A DNA stretch of 64,000 bases from Streptomyces sp. 1-11 (GCF_007176755.1 NZ_BJTV01000004.1:124001-188000); one strand, 5' to 3'. Shown: positions 9,240 through 17,946, counted from the stretch's first letter. Numbers and translations: made by a program. Notes: generated from the letters alone by a model not told the origin.

Positions 9240-10004
9240 TCAGGGGCGTACCAGGAGCTGGAACTCGAAGGAGTAGCGGCCGGGACGGTAGGTGTGGTCG
9301 CCGAACTCCACCGCGCGGCCGGTGTCGTCGAAGGTGGTGCGCCGCATGGTGAGCAGCGGGGCGCCCTCCGCCTCGCGGAGCCGCTCGGCCTCGCCGGCCG
9401 TGGCGCCCCGGGCGCCGATGGACTGGCGGGCGCTGTGCAGGGTGATCCCGGCGGTGCGCATCAGCCGGTACAGGCCGGTGGCCTCCAGCCGGCCGGTGTC
9501 CAGGTCGAGCAGGCCGGGCGGCAGGTGGTTGATCAGGTACGCCATCGGTTCGCCGTGCGCGAGGCGCAGCCGTTCGACGCGGTGGACGTCGCTGCCCTCG
9601 GCCACCGCGAGCGCGGCGGCGATCTCGGCGGAGGCGGGGACGACGGTGTTGACCAGGACCTTGGTCTCGGGACGCTGTCCGGCCGCCTCCAGGTCGTCGT
9701 AGAGGCTGCTCAGTTCCAGGGGGCGCTTGACCTTGCTGTGCACGACCTGGGTGCCCACGCCCCGGCGGCGGACCAGCAGGCCCTTGTCGACGAGGGACTG
9801 GATGGCCTGGCGGACGGTGGGCCGGGACAGGCCCAGCCGGGCGGCCAGCTCGATCTCGTTGCCCAGCAGGCTGCCGGGCGTGAGTCCGCCGTGCTCGATG
9901 GCGGCCTCCAGCTGCTGGGAGAGCTGGAAGTACAGCGGCACCGGGGAGCTGCGGTCCACGCGGAGATCGAGTGACACGGTCGGGTCCACGACTGGTTTGG
10001 GCAC
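9240..10004 (-). CDS. GntR/HutC-family transcriptional regulator
   Basis: A protein of about 254 residues. The N-terminal winged helix includes PLYFQLSQQLEAAIEHGG and the helix-turn-helix LAARLGLSRPTVRQAIQSLV. The C-terminal ligand-binding UTRA domain contains ERLRLAHGEPMAYLINHLP and RRTTFDDTGRAVEFGDHTYR. The GTG at 10004 is a best guess from domain boundaries, since no strong ribosome-binding site is visible; a start some residues upstream is possible. Position between the ABC operon and a divergent dehydrogenase, each with the same palindrome upstream, suggests it controls both and itself in response to the imported sugar or its phosphate. Confidence 0.88.
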   Translation of the reverse strand: MPKPVVDPTVSLDLRVDRSSPVPLYFQLSQQLEAAIEHGGLTPGSLLGNEIELAARLGLSRPTVRQAIQSLVDKGLLVRRRGVGTQVVHSKVKRPLELSSLYDDLEAAGQRPETKVLVNTVVPASAEIAAALAVAEGSDVHRVERLRLAHGEPMAYLINHLPPGLLDLDTGRLEATGLYRLMRTAGITLHSARQSIGARGATAGEAERLREAEGAPLLTMRRTTFDDTGRAVEFGDHTYRPGRYSFEFQLLVRP

Positions 10005-10054
10005 GGGCTCGAGCGTAGTCGCGTGCCTGGTTGACGGGAAGTCGTGTAGTCCGG

Positions 10055-10071
10055 TTGTCCGGACATTGCGA
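10055..10071. promoter_or_regulatory. Putative GntR operator in the regulator/dehydrogenase intergenic region
   Basis: Second exact copy of TTGTCCGGACATTGCGA, with TGTCCGGACA at 10056-10065. TTGACA at 10072-10077 abuts it and could be the -35 hexamer of the dehydrogenase promoter, so binding here would block that promoter. The site lies between the divergent starts at 10004 and 10108. Confidence 0.6.
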
Positions 10072-10107
10072 TTGACAGGGTCCGGTCTCCGCCCCCACTT
10101 TGTTTCC

Positions 10108-11130
10108 ATGCGCATCGGGGTCATCGGTACGGGCCGCATCGGCACCATTCATGCGAACACGCTCAGCCGCAGTCGCGAGGTCGGGTCGCTGATCCTGACC
10201 GACGCGGATCCGGCACGGGCGCAGGCGCTGGCGAACCGGCTGGGCGAGACGGCGGCGCCGGGGGTGGACGAGATCTTCAGATGGGGCGTGGACGCGGTGG
10301 TGATCACCACGGCGACCGCGGCGCACGCCGAGCTGATCGGCCGGGCGGCCCGGTCCGGCCTGCCGGTCTTCTGCGAGAAGCCCATCGCCCTTGACCTGCC
10401 GGGCACGCTGCACGCGCTCGCCGAGGTGGAGGCGGCGGGCACGGTGCTGCAGATGGGCTTCCAGCGGCGGTTCGACGCGGGTTACGCGGGCGCCAGGGAG
10501 GCGGTGCGCTCGGGCCGGCTCGGGCGGCTGCACACGGTGCGGGCCATGACGTGCGACCAGTCCCCTCCCCCGCCGGAGTGGCTGCCGCTGTCCGGCGGGC
10601 TGTACCGGGACACCCTGATCCACGACTTCGACGCGCTGCGCTGGGTGACGGGGCGCGAGGTGACGGACGTGTACGCGGCCGGCTCGGACACCGGGCAGCC
10701 CGTGTTCCGCCAGGCCGGCGACGTGAGCACCGGCGCGGCCCTGCTCACCCTGGACGACGGCACGCTCGCGACGGCGACGGCGACCCGGCTGAACGGCGCG
10801 GGGTACGACGTCCGCATGGAGCTGGCCGGGGAACGGGACACGGTCGTGGTGGGCCTGGACGACCGTACGCCCATCGCGTCCACCGAGCCGGCCGGGCCGC
10901 CGGCCGCGTCCAGGCCCTGGACCGGTTTCCTGGAGCGGTTCGGGCCCGCCTACGAGGCCGAACTGTGCGCCTTCGTCGAGGTGCTGCGCGGTGAGCGGCC
11001 CAACCCGTGCGACGGCCAGGAGGCCCTGCAGGCGCTGCGGATCGCCGAGGCCTGCGAGGTGTCCCGGCGGGAGCGCCGCCCGGTGCGGCTGGTGGAGATC
11101 CAGGACCGGGTCCAGCCGTCGTACGGCTGA
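10108..11130 (+). CDS. Gfo/Idh/MocA-family oxidoreductase (inositol 2-dehydrogenase-like)
   Basis: A 340-residue NAD(P)-dependent dehydrogenase. The Rossmann motif GVIGTGRIG is at residues 4-12, and FCEKPIALDL carries the family's EKP signature. The C-terminal half has GGLYRDTLIHDFDALRWVTG, with the His/Asp pattern of sugar and inositol dehydrogenases. It is divergent from the GntR gene and shares the putative operator. It probably oxidises the cyclic polyol or sugar taken up by the neighbouring transporter; inositol specificity is a guess from overall resemblance. Confidence 0.88.
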   Translation: MRIGVIGTGRIGTIHANTLSRSREVGSLILTDADPARAQALANRLGETAAPGVDEIFRWGVDAVVITTATAAHAELIGRAARSGLPVFCEKPIALDLPGTLHALAEVEAAGTVLQMGFQRRFDAGYAGAREAVRSGRLGRLHTVRAMTCDQSPPPPEWLPLSGGLYRDTLIHDFDALRWVTGREVTDVYAAGSDTGQPVFRQAGDVSTGAALLTLDDGTLATATATRLNGAGYDVRMELAGERDTVVVGLDDRTPIASTEPAGPPAASRPWTGFLERFGPAYEAELCAFVEVLRGERPNPCDGQEALQALRIAEACEVSRRERRPVRLVEIQDRVQPSYG

Positions 11131-11176
11131 ACCCGGGCCGCGGACCGGCGCCGGCGTCCGGCCGGGTCCGGGCGGG

Positions 11177-12367
11177 TCACCAGCGGACGGGAAGGCTGCG
11201 CATTCCGCGGATCAGCATGCCCGGGAGCCACTCGCCCGGGGAGCCGTCGAGGGCGAGGCCGGGGGCGCGCTCCAGGAGCGTGCCGACGGCGATGCGGCCC
11301 TCCAGGCGGGCCAGGGTCGCGCCGAGGCAGTAGTGGATGCCGTGGCCGAAGGCGAGGTGGCCCCGGGCGTCGCGGCGGATGTCGAAGCGGTCCGGCTCGG
11401 CGTAGCGGCCGCCGTCGCGGTCGGCGGCGGTGAGCCCGATCATCACCGACTGGCCCTGCTCGATCGCGGTGCCGGCGATCTCCAGGGGTTCGGCGGCGTA
11501 CCGGAACGTGGCGGTCTCCACCGGGCCCTCGTAGCGCAGCATCTCCTCGACGGCGCCGTCCAGCAGGCTCATGTCGGCCCGCAGGGCGGCGAGTTGGTCC
11601 GGGTGCGTGAGGAGGGCGTGGACCCCGTTGCCGATGAGGTTGACGGTGGTCTCGTGGCCGGCGACGAGCAGCAGGTAGGCCATGCCGCTCAGTTCCCGCG
11701 AGGAGAGCCGGTCGCCGTCCTCGGCGGTGGTCCGGATCAGGTCGCTGAGCAGGTCGTCGGTGGGGCCTGCGCACCGCTTGTCCTCGATCAGGTCCGCGAG
11801 GTACCTGGCGAGGCGGACGATGGCGTCGTACTCCGTGCCGGCGTCGGTCGGCGCGACGACCTCGGTGGAGATGCGGCGGAACTCCGCGCGGTCCATGTCC
11901 GGGACGCCGAGGAGTTCGCAGATGACGGTGAGGGGCAGCGGGTAGGCGAGCGCCTCGATGAGGTCGGCGCGGCCGCGCGGCAGCATCTCGTCCAGCAGGT
12001 CGTCGGTGATCCGCTGGATCCGCGGGCGCAACTCCTCCACCCGGCGCATGGTGAACGCGCGCGTGACCAGGGAGCGCAGCCGGGTGTGCTGGGGCGGGTC
12101 GGCGACCAGCAGGTACTTGCCGATCTTCTCCTCGTCCAGCATGGGCGAGCCGATTTTCGCGGTGTCCTTGGCCAGCCGGGGGTCGGCGAGCGCGGCGCGC
12201 GCCTCCTCGTACCCGACGACCAGCCAGACCAGTCGGCCGCTGTCCGCGCCGGCGAACCGGACGCGGTGCACGGGTCCCTGCTCGCGCAGCCTGGCGTACA
12301 CCGGGTGCGGGTCCCTGCGGAACGCGTCCCCGAACTCCCTGAGTTCGATCACCGGTTGCCTGCCCAT
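11177..12367 (-). CDS. Cytochrome P450
   Basis: A 396-residue soluble bacterial class I P450 of CYP105/CYP107 type. The I-helix oxygen-binding motif AGHETT is at about 235-240, the K-helix ExxR is in VEEMLRYEG (about 272) and the heme-Cys loop is FGHGIHYCLGA (Cys about 345). GGAAGGGGAG precedes the ATG at 12367. No ferredoxin gene is adjacent. It lies on the same strand downstream of the thioesterase gene but a strong hairpin separates them. With a type II thioesterase and an MbtH protein nearby, it most likely tailors a nonribosomal peptide; the substrate is unknown. Confidence 0.94.
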   Translation of the reverse strand: MGRQPVIELREFGDAFRRDPHPVYARLREQGPVHRVRFAGADSGRLVWLVVGYEEARAALADPRLAKDTAKIGSPMLDEEKIGKYLLVADPPQHTRLRSLVTRAFTMRRVEELRPRIQRITDDLLDEMLPRGRADLIEALAYPLPLTVICELLGVPDMDRAEFRRISTEVVAPTDAGTEYDAIVRLARYLADLIEDKRCAGPTDDLLSDLIRTTAEDGDRLSSRELSGMAYLLLVAGHETTVNLIGNGVHALLTHPDQLAALRADMSLLDGAVEEMLRYEGPVETATFRYAAEPLEIAGTAIEQGQSVMIGLTAADRDGGRYAEPDRFDIRRDARGHLAFGHGIHYCLGATLARLEGRIAVGTLLERAPGLALDGSPGEWLPGMLIRGMRSLPVRW

Positions 12368-12438
12368 CGCTCCCCTTCCGGACTCCCCCGAGGCCCAGCG
12401 GGCACACGCCCACAGCGGTACCGGCAGTCTAGGGGTGC

Positions 12439-12504
12439 GGGGCGCCACGACGGCGTCCGGCCGACCCGCACGGGCGGCTCGGCCGGACGCCGTCGTGGCG
12501 CCCC
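12439..12504. terminator. Perfect 26-bp inverted repeat (strong hairpin)
   Basis: The arms at 12439-12464 and 12479-12504 are exactly complementary over 26 bases with a 14-base loop. It sits in the 172-base gap after the thioesterase stop and before the P450 start, both on the minus strand, where it would act as a terminator for the thioesterase transcript. No T-tract is present, as is common in Streptomyces. Confidence 0.75.
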
Positions 12505-12539
12505 AGTGCGGTGCCGCCGGGCGGGGCGGCACCGGTCCC

Positions 12540-13346
12540 TCAGGGGTGCGGCGAGGCGTCCCGTCCGGTGGGGTCCTCGGGGCGGTACCGGCCGGCCAGG
12601 TGGTCCCGCAGGGTGCCGCCGATCACCTCGGCGACCCGCGCGCCCTGGCTCTCCAGGTAGAAGTGGCCGCCCTGGAACAGGTGGGAGGTGCCGCCGGCGG
12701 TGGTGTGCCCGTGCCAGGCCCGCACGTCCTCGGGCCCGGTCCGGGGGTCGTCGGTGGCGATCATGACCACGATCGGGGCGCCGATGCGGGCGTCCGGCTC
12801 CCGGCGGTAGGTCTCGATGGCGCGGTAGTCGTTGCGCAGCGGGGGCAGCACCAGTTCCAGCAGGTCCGGGTCCATGAGCACGCGGGCGTCCGTGCCGCCC
12901 ATGGCGCGCAGTTGGGCGATGAGGCCGGCGTCGCCGAGCCGGTGCACGCCGTCGTCGTGGACGCGGCTCGGCGCCCGGCCGCCGGACGCGAACAGCAGGG
13001 CGGGCGCCGGGTGGCCGTCGCGTTCGAGGCGGCGGGCCACCTCGAACGCGACGGCCGAGCCCATGCTGTGCCCGAAGAACGCGGCCGGTCCCGCCATGTG
13101 CGGGGCGATCTCGGCGTGGATGGCGTCGGCCAGGGCGTCGACGGTGGGTATCGGCGGCTCGCCGAAGCGGTCCTGACGCCCCGGGTACTGCACGGCCAGT
13201 ACGTCGAACTCGGGTGCCAGGGCCTTGCACATCGGGTGGAAGTAGCTGGCGGAGCCGCCGGCGTGCGGGAAGCAGAACAGCGTGGCCCGCGGGGCGTGCG
13301 CCGGCTGGTAGCGGCGGAACCACAGGTCCTGCGCGGACATCGTCAC
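12540..13346 (-). CDS. Type II thioesterase (alpha/beta hydrolase)
   Basis: A 268-residue GrsT/RifR-type thioesterase. FCFPHAGGSASYF forms the oxyanion-hole region. The nucleophile elbow GHSMGS is at about 92-97, Asp in ATDDPRTGP at about 194 and His in FQGGHFYLE at about 228 complete the triad. These enzymes remove wrong or stalled acyl groups from carrier proteins of NRPS or PKS lines. The GTG at 13346 has GAGAGG seven bases upstream; the ATG two codons later is a close alternative. No carrier protein or synthetase is visible within the window. Confidence 0.92.
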   Translation of the reverse strand: MTMSAQDLWFRRYQPAHAPRATLFCFPHAGGSASYFHPMCKALAPEFDVLAVQYPGRQDRFGEPPIPTVDALADAIHAEIAPHMAGPAAFFGHSMGSAVAFEVARRLERDGHPAPALLFASGGRAPSRVHDDGVHRLGDAGLIAQLRAMGGTDARVLMDPDLLELVLPPLRNDYRAIETYRREPDARIGAPIVVMIATDDPRTGPEDVRAWHGHTTAGGTSHLFQGGHFYLESQGARVAEVIGGTLRDHLAGRYRPEDPTGRDASPHP

Positions 13347-13350
13347 GTAC

Positions 13351-13566
13351 TCACCTCTCGGGAGAAGACTGGTGAGGAGCGTGGTCGTCGGCGACGGCGC
13401 GGGCGGCCGACCGCGCTGTCCGCCCGGGGTCCGCGCCGCGCGGCGGCGGGTCGCCGGGCGCGGCGTCCGGCCGGGCCGCCGGCACCACGGCGTCCTCGTG
13501 CCGTACCTCGGCGTCAGGATAGGACAGCGGGGCGGCGCCGGCCCGGGATTCGTCCGAGCCGGGCAC
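13351..13566 (-). CDS. Possible small protein upstream of the thioesterase (doubtful)
   Basis: A 71-codon frame with GTG start and high GC3 codon use, rich in Ala, Pro, Asp and Arg and without a recognised domain. Its TGA falls inside the ribosome-binding site of the thioesterase, only four bases before its GTG, which is the spacing expected of an operon partner. There is no convincing ribosome-binding site for this frame itself, so it may be chance. Confidence 0.25.
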   Translation of the reverse strand: MPGSDESRAGAAPLSYPDAEVRHEDAVVPAARPDAAPGDPPPRGADPGRTARSAARAVADDHAPHQSSPER

Positions 13567-13788
13567 CCGGCCGCGATCGGCGCCCCGGGGAGGCCGACGC
13601 CGGCGCCGTCCGGTGCGACACCGTCCGGTGCAGCGCGGTGACTGGGCCGCGCGGTGGGGCCGGGCCCGCGTCGGCCCGGACCGGCTCGAACGCGTTGGAC
13701 CGATTTTCGGACGGAGTTCGAATCGGCCGGATAGGCTCTGCCGAACCCCTTCACTCGGATAATTCGCCCGGTCCTGCGGAGAGGCATC
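13567..13788. promoter_or_regulatory. Upstream region of mbtH-like gene
   Basis: Non-coding stretch between the thioesterase side and the MbtH start. GATAAT at 13758-13763 is a possible -10 hexamer, followed by GGAGAGG just before the ATG at 13789. No convincing -35 was seen. Together with the doubtful small frame at 13351-13566 this makes a gap of about 440 bases without an established gene. Confidence 0.4.
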
Positions 13789-14022
13789 ATGAGCGTGAAC
13801 CCATTCGACGACGAGTCCGGCCGGTTCTTCGTGCTCGTCAACGACGAGGAACAGTATTCGCTGTGGCCGGCCTTCGCCGAGATACCCGCGGGCTGGCGGG
13901 CCGTCTTCGGCGAGGAGGGCCGGGCCGAGTGCCTGGACTTCGTGGAGAAGAACTGGACGGACATGCGCCCCAGGAGCCTGCGCGTGGCCATGGAGGCCGA
14001 CAGCGGCGGCGCCGTCGCCTGA
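13789..14022 (+). CDS. MbtH-like protein
   Basis: A 77-residue MbtH homologue, full length for the family. It has the signature NPFDDE at residues 4-9, then [29 protein letters not shown] and ending NWTDMRP. The conserved Trp residues of the family are present. MbtH proteins bind adenylation domains of NRPSs and allow their folding or activity. No adenylation domain lies in the window, so this copy must act in trans or be a remnant. GGAGAGG precedes the ATG. It is transcribed away from the thioesterase and P450 genes. Confidence 0.95.
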   Translation: MSVNPFDDESGRFFVLVNDEEQYSLWPAFAEIPAGWRAVFGEEGRAECLDFVEKNWTDMRPRSLRVAMEADSGGAVA

Positions 14023-14233
14023 CCCTCCGGTCGGTTCCGGTCACCCGGGGGCCCTGTCCGCCGCACCCGGCCGGGCCGGGCCTCCGGTGGTTCCGGCCCT
14101 CGGCCGGACCCGGGGGCGGCCGACGGCTTCCGTGCCCGGCCACCCCGCTCACGCGGAGCGGGGCGCGGCCGCCCGGGCGGTTCCGCCGGGCACGGGCGCA
14201 CACGGACCCACCATGCGCCCGGGATGCGCCGGT

Positions 14234-15046
14234 TCAGCCCGCGTGAGTGGAGAACAGTCCGCCGGTCGGGCCCTGCTTGTCGCCGCCCTGGGCCTTCTTG
14301 AGGGCGTTGGCGAGGCTCTCGATGGTCAGGGACTGCAGGATGACCCGGCCGTTGCCCTCCAGGGTGGCCAGGGACAGGCCCTCGCCGCCGAACACGGCGT
14401 TCATGATGCCCTGCCGGTTCAGCCCGCCGACGCGCTGGACGCCGTACTGGATGCCCTCCTCGAAGGCGACGACGCAGCCGGTGTCGACCTCGATGCGGCC
14501 GCCGAAGTCGGCCGGGTTCAGGTCGATGAAGTTGCCCGCGCCCGCGATGATCACCGTGCCCTGCCCGGTGAACTTCTCCAGGACGAAGCCCTCACCGCCG
14601 CTCATGCCGGTGCGGCCGCCCTGGAAGGCGATGCCGAACTCGACGCTGGACTCGGCGGCCACGAAGGCGTCCTTCTCGGCGAACCACGCGCGCGTGCCGT
14701 CCAGCTCCAGGGCGCGCATCTCACCGGGCAGCACGCCCGCGAAGCCGACCGTGCCCTGGCCGCCCTGGGCGGTGAAGTACTGGAACGCCAGCGACTCGCC
14801 GGCCAGCACCCGCTGGCCGACCTGCATGGCGGTGCCCATGGCCTGGCGCAGCATGCCGCCCATGCCGCCGGAGCCGTTCTGCTGCCGGCCGCCGTTGCCC
14901 GACGGGCCGGACAGCCGGGTCTCCATGGTCACGTTCGTCGTCTTGAACAGGAACTTCCCCGCCTCGCAGTACACGGTCTGGCCGGGGTGCAGGTTGACGA
15001 CCGCCATCTGCATGGCGTTGCCGACGATCTCTTGCTGAAGGGTCAC
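14234..15046 (-). CDS. AIM24 family protein
   Basis: A 270-residue all-beta protein of the AIM24/TerD-like DUF124 family. Recognisable blocks are IVGNAMQMAVVNLHPGQTVY and CEAGKFLFKTTNVTM at the N-terminus, GEGFVLEKFTGQGTVIIAGAG in the middle and LEGNGRVILQSLTIESLANAL at the end. A Gly-rich insertion (NGGRQQNGSGGMGGMLRQA) is at about 60-80. No signal peptide or membrane segment is seen. The GTG at 15046 starts exactly at the family's usual N-terminus, although its ribosome-binding site is weak. The family's biochemical function is unknown. Confidence 0.85.
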   Translation of the reverse strand: MTLQQEIVGNAMQMAVVNLHPGQTVYCEAGKFLFKTTNVTMETRLSGPSGNGGRQQNGSGGMGGMLRQAMGTAMQVGQRVLAGESLAFQYFTAQGGQGTVGFAGVLPGEMRALELDGTRAWFAEKDAFVAAESSVEFGIAFQGGRTGMSGGEGFVLEKFTGQGTVIIAGAGNFIDLNPADFGGRIEVDTGCVVAFEEGIQYGVQRVGGLNRQGIMNAVFGGEGLSLATLEGNGRVILQSLTIESLANALKKAQGGDKQGPTGGLFSTHAG

Positions 15047-15377
15047 GCGGGAAGAACGCGGGAGGTGGAGCGAAGAGTTCCGGGATGTGACGAGGCCGAT
15101 GTCCGTTCGCCGCCGGTGAACGGGGCCCGCGGCAGCCGGCACGCGGGCGTGCCGACGGCGAAGGGGCCCCCTCCCGAAGGCGAGGTGCCCTGGTGACCTG
15201 CGGCGGCCCCGCCCGTCCGGCGCGCCGTCGCGCCGTCATCGCCCGGCCGGTGCGCACCGCGCGCGCGTGCCCCCGGTTCCTGCCGCGCCCGGTTCCCGCC
15301 GCGCCCGGTTCCCGCCGCGCCCGGTTCCTGCCGCCGCCGCGCGCGTGCCCGCCGGGTGCGCGCGCGGCGGCGCCGGC
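15047..15377. other. Gene-free stretch upstream of AIM24 gene
   Basis: About 330 bases between the allantoicase stop and the AIM24 start, both minus strand. It contains a 16-bp tandem repeat (15272-15335) in a CG-rich segment and no recognisable promoter or gene. Confidence 0.6.
15272..15335. repeat. 16-bp tandem repeat, four copies
   Basis: Four head-to-tail copies of CCCGGTTCCYGCCGCG start at 15272, 15288, 15304 and 15320. Units differ only at the Y position and in the last base of the final copy. Lies in a non-coding gap. Confidence 0.9.
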
Positions 15378-16493
15378 TCAGCCGCCCAGTTCCTGGTGGT
15401 GGGCGGCGAGGGCGGTCGCGCCCTCCTCGGTGAGGGAGCCGAAGACGCGCAGGCGGGAGATGCCGCCGTCGGGGTAGATGTCCACGCGCGCGTGGGTGCC
15501 GACGGCCGGCTCCGGCAGCACGAAGCGGTGGTTGGTGTCGGGCTGGAGGCGGGTGCGGGGCAGGATCTCCCGCCAGTCGCCGTCCTCGCCGTCCCTGACG
15601 GACACCGATGCCCAGCCGGCGCTGTTGCCCTTCAGGTAAGCGGTGTCGATCTCGACGGCGCGGATCTGCGCCTGGGCGGCCAGCCGGTAGCGGATCCAGT
15701 CGTTGCCGCGGTCGCGGCGGCGGCGTGTCTCCCAGCCGTCGTCCATCTTGCGGGAGCGGCCGGGCTGGATGGTGTTGGTGGCCGGTGAGTAGAAGAGGTC
15801 GGAGGCGTCCTCGACCCGGCCGCCGTTCTCCAGCGCGACCACGTCGAAGGTGCCGAGCGCCCCGAGCCACTCCGGGTCGGGGACGACCTCGCCGTACACG
15901 CGCAGGCGCGCGATGCCGCCGTCGGGGTGCTGGTTGACCCGCAGGTGCGTGAAGCGCTGTTCGGCGGAGACGGCGAAGCCGTTGGCCGCGTGGCCGCCGA
16001 CCGGGGTGCGCGGGACGAGCGTCGTCCACTTCACGTCGTCGCCCAGCAGTTCCTCGGGGGACGGGGAGCCGGGTACCGAGGTGCCCTCCACCGAGACGGC
16101 CTGCGGGTAGTTGCCGCGGAAGTGCGCGGTGTCGACCACGATGCCCCGGATCACGCCGGGCGCGCCCAGCCGGACCAGTGCCCAGTCGTGGTCCTCGTCG
16201 GTCGGCCAGGGGTGCCCGGCGGAGGCCCCGCGCCGGCGCCGGGTCTCCCAGCCGTCCATGATCTTGCCCTTGTGCCCGAAGTGCTCCGGGTCGAACTCGG
16301 CCCGCTCGGGGACCAGCAGGTTCTCCCGCTGGGCGAAGAACTCGTCGTTGGCGGCGATGACACCGGCGCCGAGCCGCCGGTCGGCGAGGTTGGCGTACTG
16401 GGTGAAGGGCAGGTCCGTGGTGCGGTAGTCCGCGTAGGGGTCGCCTCCTCCGTAGGGGTTCGCGTCGCCGGTGAAGCTCGCAATCGCCGTCAC
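15378..16493 (-). CDS. alc: Allantoicase
   Basis: A 371-residue allantoicase (allantoate amidinohydrolase), which splits allantoate into ureidoglycolate and urea. The protein is the family's internal duplication: KIMDGWETRRRRG (about 80-92) pairs with KMDDGWETRRRRD (about 252-264), and DTAHFRGNYP pairs with DTAYLKGNSA. Two copies of HPDGGIARLRVYG/YPDGGISRLRVFG close the repeats. The GTG at 16493 follows AAAGGAAA. It lies 53 bases downstream of allantoinase on the same strand, forming an alc-allB operon whose promoter region carries the pathway's shared operator motifs. Confidence 0.95.
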   Translation of the reverse strand: MTAIASFTGDANPYGGGDPYADYRTTDLPFTQYANLADRRLGAGVIAANDEFFAQRENLLVPERAEFDPEHFGHKGKIMDGWETRRRRGASAGHPWPTDEDHDWALVRLGAPGVIRGIVVDTAHFRGNYPQAVSVEGTSVPGSPSPEELLGDDVKWTTLVPRTPVGGHAANGFAVSAEQRFTHLRVNQHPDGGIARLRVYGEVVPDPEWLGALGTFDVVALENGGRVEDASDLFYSPATNTIQPGRSRKMDDGWETRRRRDRGNDWIRYRLAAQAQIRAVEIDTAYLKGNSAGWASVSVRDGEDGDWREILPRTRLQPDTNHRFVLPEPAVGTHARVDIYPDGGISRLRVFGSLTEEGATALAAHHQELGG

Positions 16494-16546
16494 TGTGATC
16501 AGGGTTTCCTTTCGGTGGTCGGTCCCCGCGGTCGCGGGGGCGTGAA

Positions 16547-17884
16547 TCAGGGGGTACGGGTCAGCAGCCGGCCCTTCGGTTCGGTGAACTCGCCGTCGGC
16601 GACGATCCGTTCGCCGCGCAGCCAGGTGGACTTCACCACGCCGGACAGGGTGCGGCCGGCGTAGGCGGTGACCCGGTTGCGGTGCTGGAGCCCGGCCGGG
16701 TCGACGGTGAAGGTCTCGTCGGGGGCGAGGACGGCGAAGTCGGCGTCGCGGCCGGCCTCGATGGCGCCCTTGCGGGCCAGGCCGGCCAGGGCGGCCGTCC
16801 GGGTGGACATCCAGCGGACGACGTCCTCCAGGCCGTGGCCGCGCCGGCGGGCCTCGGTCCACACGGCCGGCAGGCTGAGCTGGAGGCCGGAGATGCCGCC
16901 CCAGGCGGTGGCGAAGTCGGCCGTCTTGAGGTCGGCGGTGGAGGGCGAGTGGTCGGTGACGACACAGTCGATGGTGCCGTCGGCGAGGGCCTGCCAGAGC
17001 AGGTCCTGGTTGGCGGCCTCGCGGATGGGCGGGCAGCACTTGAACTCGCTGGCGCCGTCCGGGACTTCCTCCGCCGTCAGGGTGAGGTAGTGCGGGCAGG
17101 TCTCCACCGTCAGGCGCACGCCCTCGGCGCGGGCGGCCGCGATCAGCGGGAGCGCGTCGCTGGAGGAGAGGTGCAGCACGTGCACGCGCGCGTCGAGGCG
17201 TTTCGCCTCCGCTACGAGGGTGGCGATGGCCGAGTCCTCGGCGTCGCGGGGGCGGGAGGCGAGGAAGTCGGCGTACCTGGGGCCGCCGTGCTGCGGGGCG
17301 GCGGCGAGCCGGTGCGGGTCCTCGGCGTGCACGATCAGCAGGCCGCCGAAGCCGGCGATCTCGCTCAGGGAGCGGGTGAGCCGCTCCTGGTCGAGGTGCG
17401 GGAACTCCTCGACGCCGGACGGGGAGAGGAACGCCTTGAAGCCGAAGACCCCGGCGTCGTGCAGCGGGCGCAGGTCCTTGACGTTGCCGGGCAGCGCGCC
17501 GCCCCAGAAGCCGACGTCGATGTGCGCCTTGTCGGCCGCGACCTCCTGCTTGACCCGCAGGTTCGGCACCGTGGTGGTGGGCGGCAGGGAGTTGAGGGGC
17601 ATGTCGACGAGCGTGGTGATGCCGCCGGCCGCGGCCGCGCGCGTCGCCGTCCAGAAGCCTTCCCACTCGGTGCGGCCGGGGTCGTTGACGTGTACGTGGG
17701 TGTCGACCAGGCCGGGCAGCAGCACGTGGTCGCCGAAGTCCTCGAGGCGCGCCCCGGCCGGTACGGCGGCGTCGTACGGCAGCACGGCCGTGATGACGCC
17801 GTCGGACACGGTGACCGTGGCGGCCCGTGTTCCCTCCGGTGTGATGACGCGCGTCGAGCGCAGCACCAGTTCAGCCTCGGACAC
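16547..17884 (-). CDS. allB: Allantoinase
   Basis: A 445-residue cyclic amidohydrolase that opens allantoin to allantoate. Metal-binding features are visible: [13 protein letters not shown] (about 59-71), the carboxylatable Lys in [11 protein letters not shown] (about 150), [15 protein letters not shown] and VTDHSPST. The length is normal for bacterial AllB. GAGAGGGG precedes the GTG at 17884. First gene of the allB-alc operon. The intergenic region shared with the divergent IclR gene holds one TCAAC-type and two TTCC-type palindromes. Confidence 0.95.
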   Translation of the reverse strand: MSEAELVLRSTRVITPEGTRAATVTVSDGVITAVLPYDAAVPAGARLEDFGDHVLLPGLVDTHVHVNDPGRTEWEGFWTATRAAAAGGITTLVDMPLNSLPPTTTVPNLRVKQEVAADKAHIDVGFWGGALPGNVKDLRPLHDAGVFGFKAFLSPSGVEEFPHLDQERLTRSLSEIAGFGGLLIVHAEDPHRLAAAPQHGGPRYADFLASRPRDAEDSAIATLVAEAKRLDARVHVLHLSSSDALPLIAAARAEGVRLTVETCPHYLTLTAEEVPDGASEFKCCPPIREAANQDLLWQALADGTIDCVVTDHSPSTADLKTADFATAWGGISGLQLSLPAVWTEARRRGHGLEDVVRWMSTRTAALAGLARKGAIEAGRDADFAVLAPDETFTVDPAGLQHRNRVTAYAGRTLSGVVKSTWLRGERIVADGEFTEPKGRLLTRTP

Positions 17885-17946
17885 CCGGACCCCTCTCTCT
17901 GCCGCCGTTCACGCCCAGGAAACGGGATGTACATCCACGTAACGGA

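Noticed and set aside
13716..13724. GTTCGAATC, resembling a tRNA T-loop
   Set aside because: The flanking bases do not form a T stem, and no anticodon or acceptor stem can be drawn around it.
15272..15335. Four short repeats considered as a CRISPR array
   Set aside because: Units are directly adjacent with no spacers and no cas genes are nearby; it is a simple tandem repeat.
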